From assembly GCA_023253715.1 (NCBI GenBank), contig JALRFH010000040.1, forward strand, positions 1-32,340: DNA of 32,340 nt, in the 5' to 3' direction. The notes beneath the pieces are model-generated. The model did no database searches and was not told where the DNA came from. It worked only from the letters and a program-made list of their open reading frames with translations. How positions within the stretch are numbered: the stretch's first letter is position 1; each line of letters begins with the position of its first letter. Positions 31,709 to 32,340 of this stretch are shown here, one piece after another. The translations under genes were made by a program, and so were the position numbers. The stretch comes from Halieaceae bacterium. GTDB lineage: Bacteria > Pseudomonadota > Gammaproteobacteria > Pseudomonadales > Halieaceae.

Positions 31709-32340
31709 AGCATAAGCCCCTCTTCCGAACCGATCAGATGCACAAAGGCATCCTCTAAGGATTCTTGTTGCGCCAGCTGTTTTAAGTGCTCGGGCGAGCC
31801 CTCGGCCATTACAGAACCTTTGGCAATGATAACCACATGGTCACACAAGGCTGCCACCTCTTGCATAATATGCGTAGACAGCACGATACAGCGACCTTCA
31901 GCTTTGCAATTAAGCAAGAAACGCCGCAACCCACGAGTCGTCATTACATCCAAGCCATTGGTGGGCTCATCCAAAATCACATTTTTGGGATTGTGAATAA
32001 TGGCTCTGGCGATGGACACCTTCATCCGTTGCCCCTGAGAAAATCCATCCACTCGGCGATGCGCAATCTCCTGCATATCCAGCAACTCCACCAAATAATC
32101 CAGTTGCCGTTGTAAATCCTTGCCACCCATCCCTTGTAACTGTCCAAAATAACGAATGTTTTCCAAAGTGGTCAATCGGGGATACAACCCATAGGCATCC
32201 GGCAAAGCACCAAGAGAACGCCTCGCCTTGATGGGGTTTTCATGCACCAATGTGCCATCAATCTCCACCGATCCAACATCTGGTGTTAACAAGCCATACA
32301 TCATGCGAACAGTGGTGGATTTCCCTGCCCCATTGGGTCC
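31705..32340 (-). CDS. ABC transporter ATP-binding protein (NatA-like), 5' end off right edge
   Basis: Frame is open to the window edge: GPNGAGKSTTVRMMYGLLTPDVGS...; signature FSQGQRMKVSIARAI, Walker B VILDEPTNGLDV; 4-nt overlap with the permease gene. The true start lies outside the window. Confidence 0.94.
   Translation of the reverse strand, partial: GPNGAGKSTTVRMMYGLLTPDVGSVEIDGTLVHENPIKARRSLGALPDAYGLYPRLTTLENIRYFGQLQGMGGKDLQRQLDYLVELLDMQEIAHRRVDGFSQGQRMKVSIARAIIHNPKNVILDEPTNGLDVMTTRGLRRFLLNCKAEGRCIVLSTHIMQEVAALCDHVVIIAKGSVMAEGSPEHLKQLAQQESLEDAFVHLIGSEEGLML

Overview
The window looks like ordinary core chromosome from a gammaproteobacterium; the lineage is inferred only from gene content and order. 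The minus strand carries ligA (5' part only), zipA, smc, a complete cytochrome c maturation operon (ccmABCDEFGHI in transcription order) and ttcA. A divergent unit holds mdh and a TetR/AcrR regulator. Next is the ybbA/ybbP-type ABC exporter, divergent from tesA, a voltage-gated K+ channel gene with a C-terminal zinc ribbon, ygiQ, and an RND periplasmic adaptor plus pump. The minus strand then carries a DUF885 metallopeptidase-like protein, an MDR oxidoreductase, a MATE exporter, and a NatB/NatA-type ABC-2 exporter whose ATPase runs off the right edge. I found no tRNA, rRNA, CRISPR array, IS element, phage or obvious defence island, and no convincing undescribed system. The best leads are modest: a palindrome filling the spacer of a predicted mdh promoter, with a TetR gene 5 nt downstream of mdh; the ATGA-coupled tesA/K+ channel pair; a bulged hairpin just upstream of ygiQ; and a possible five-gene minus-strand export/reductase cluster at the right end.
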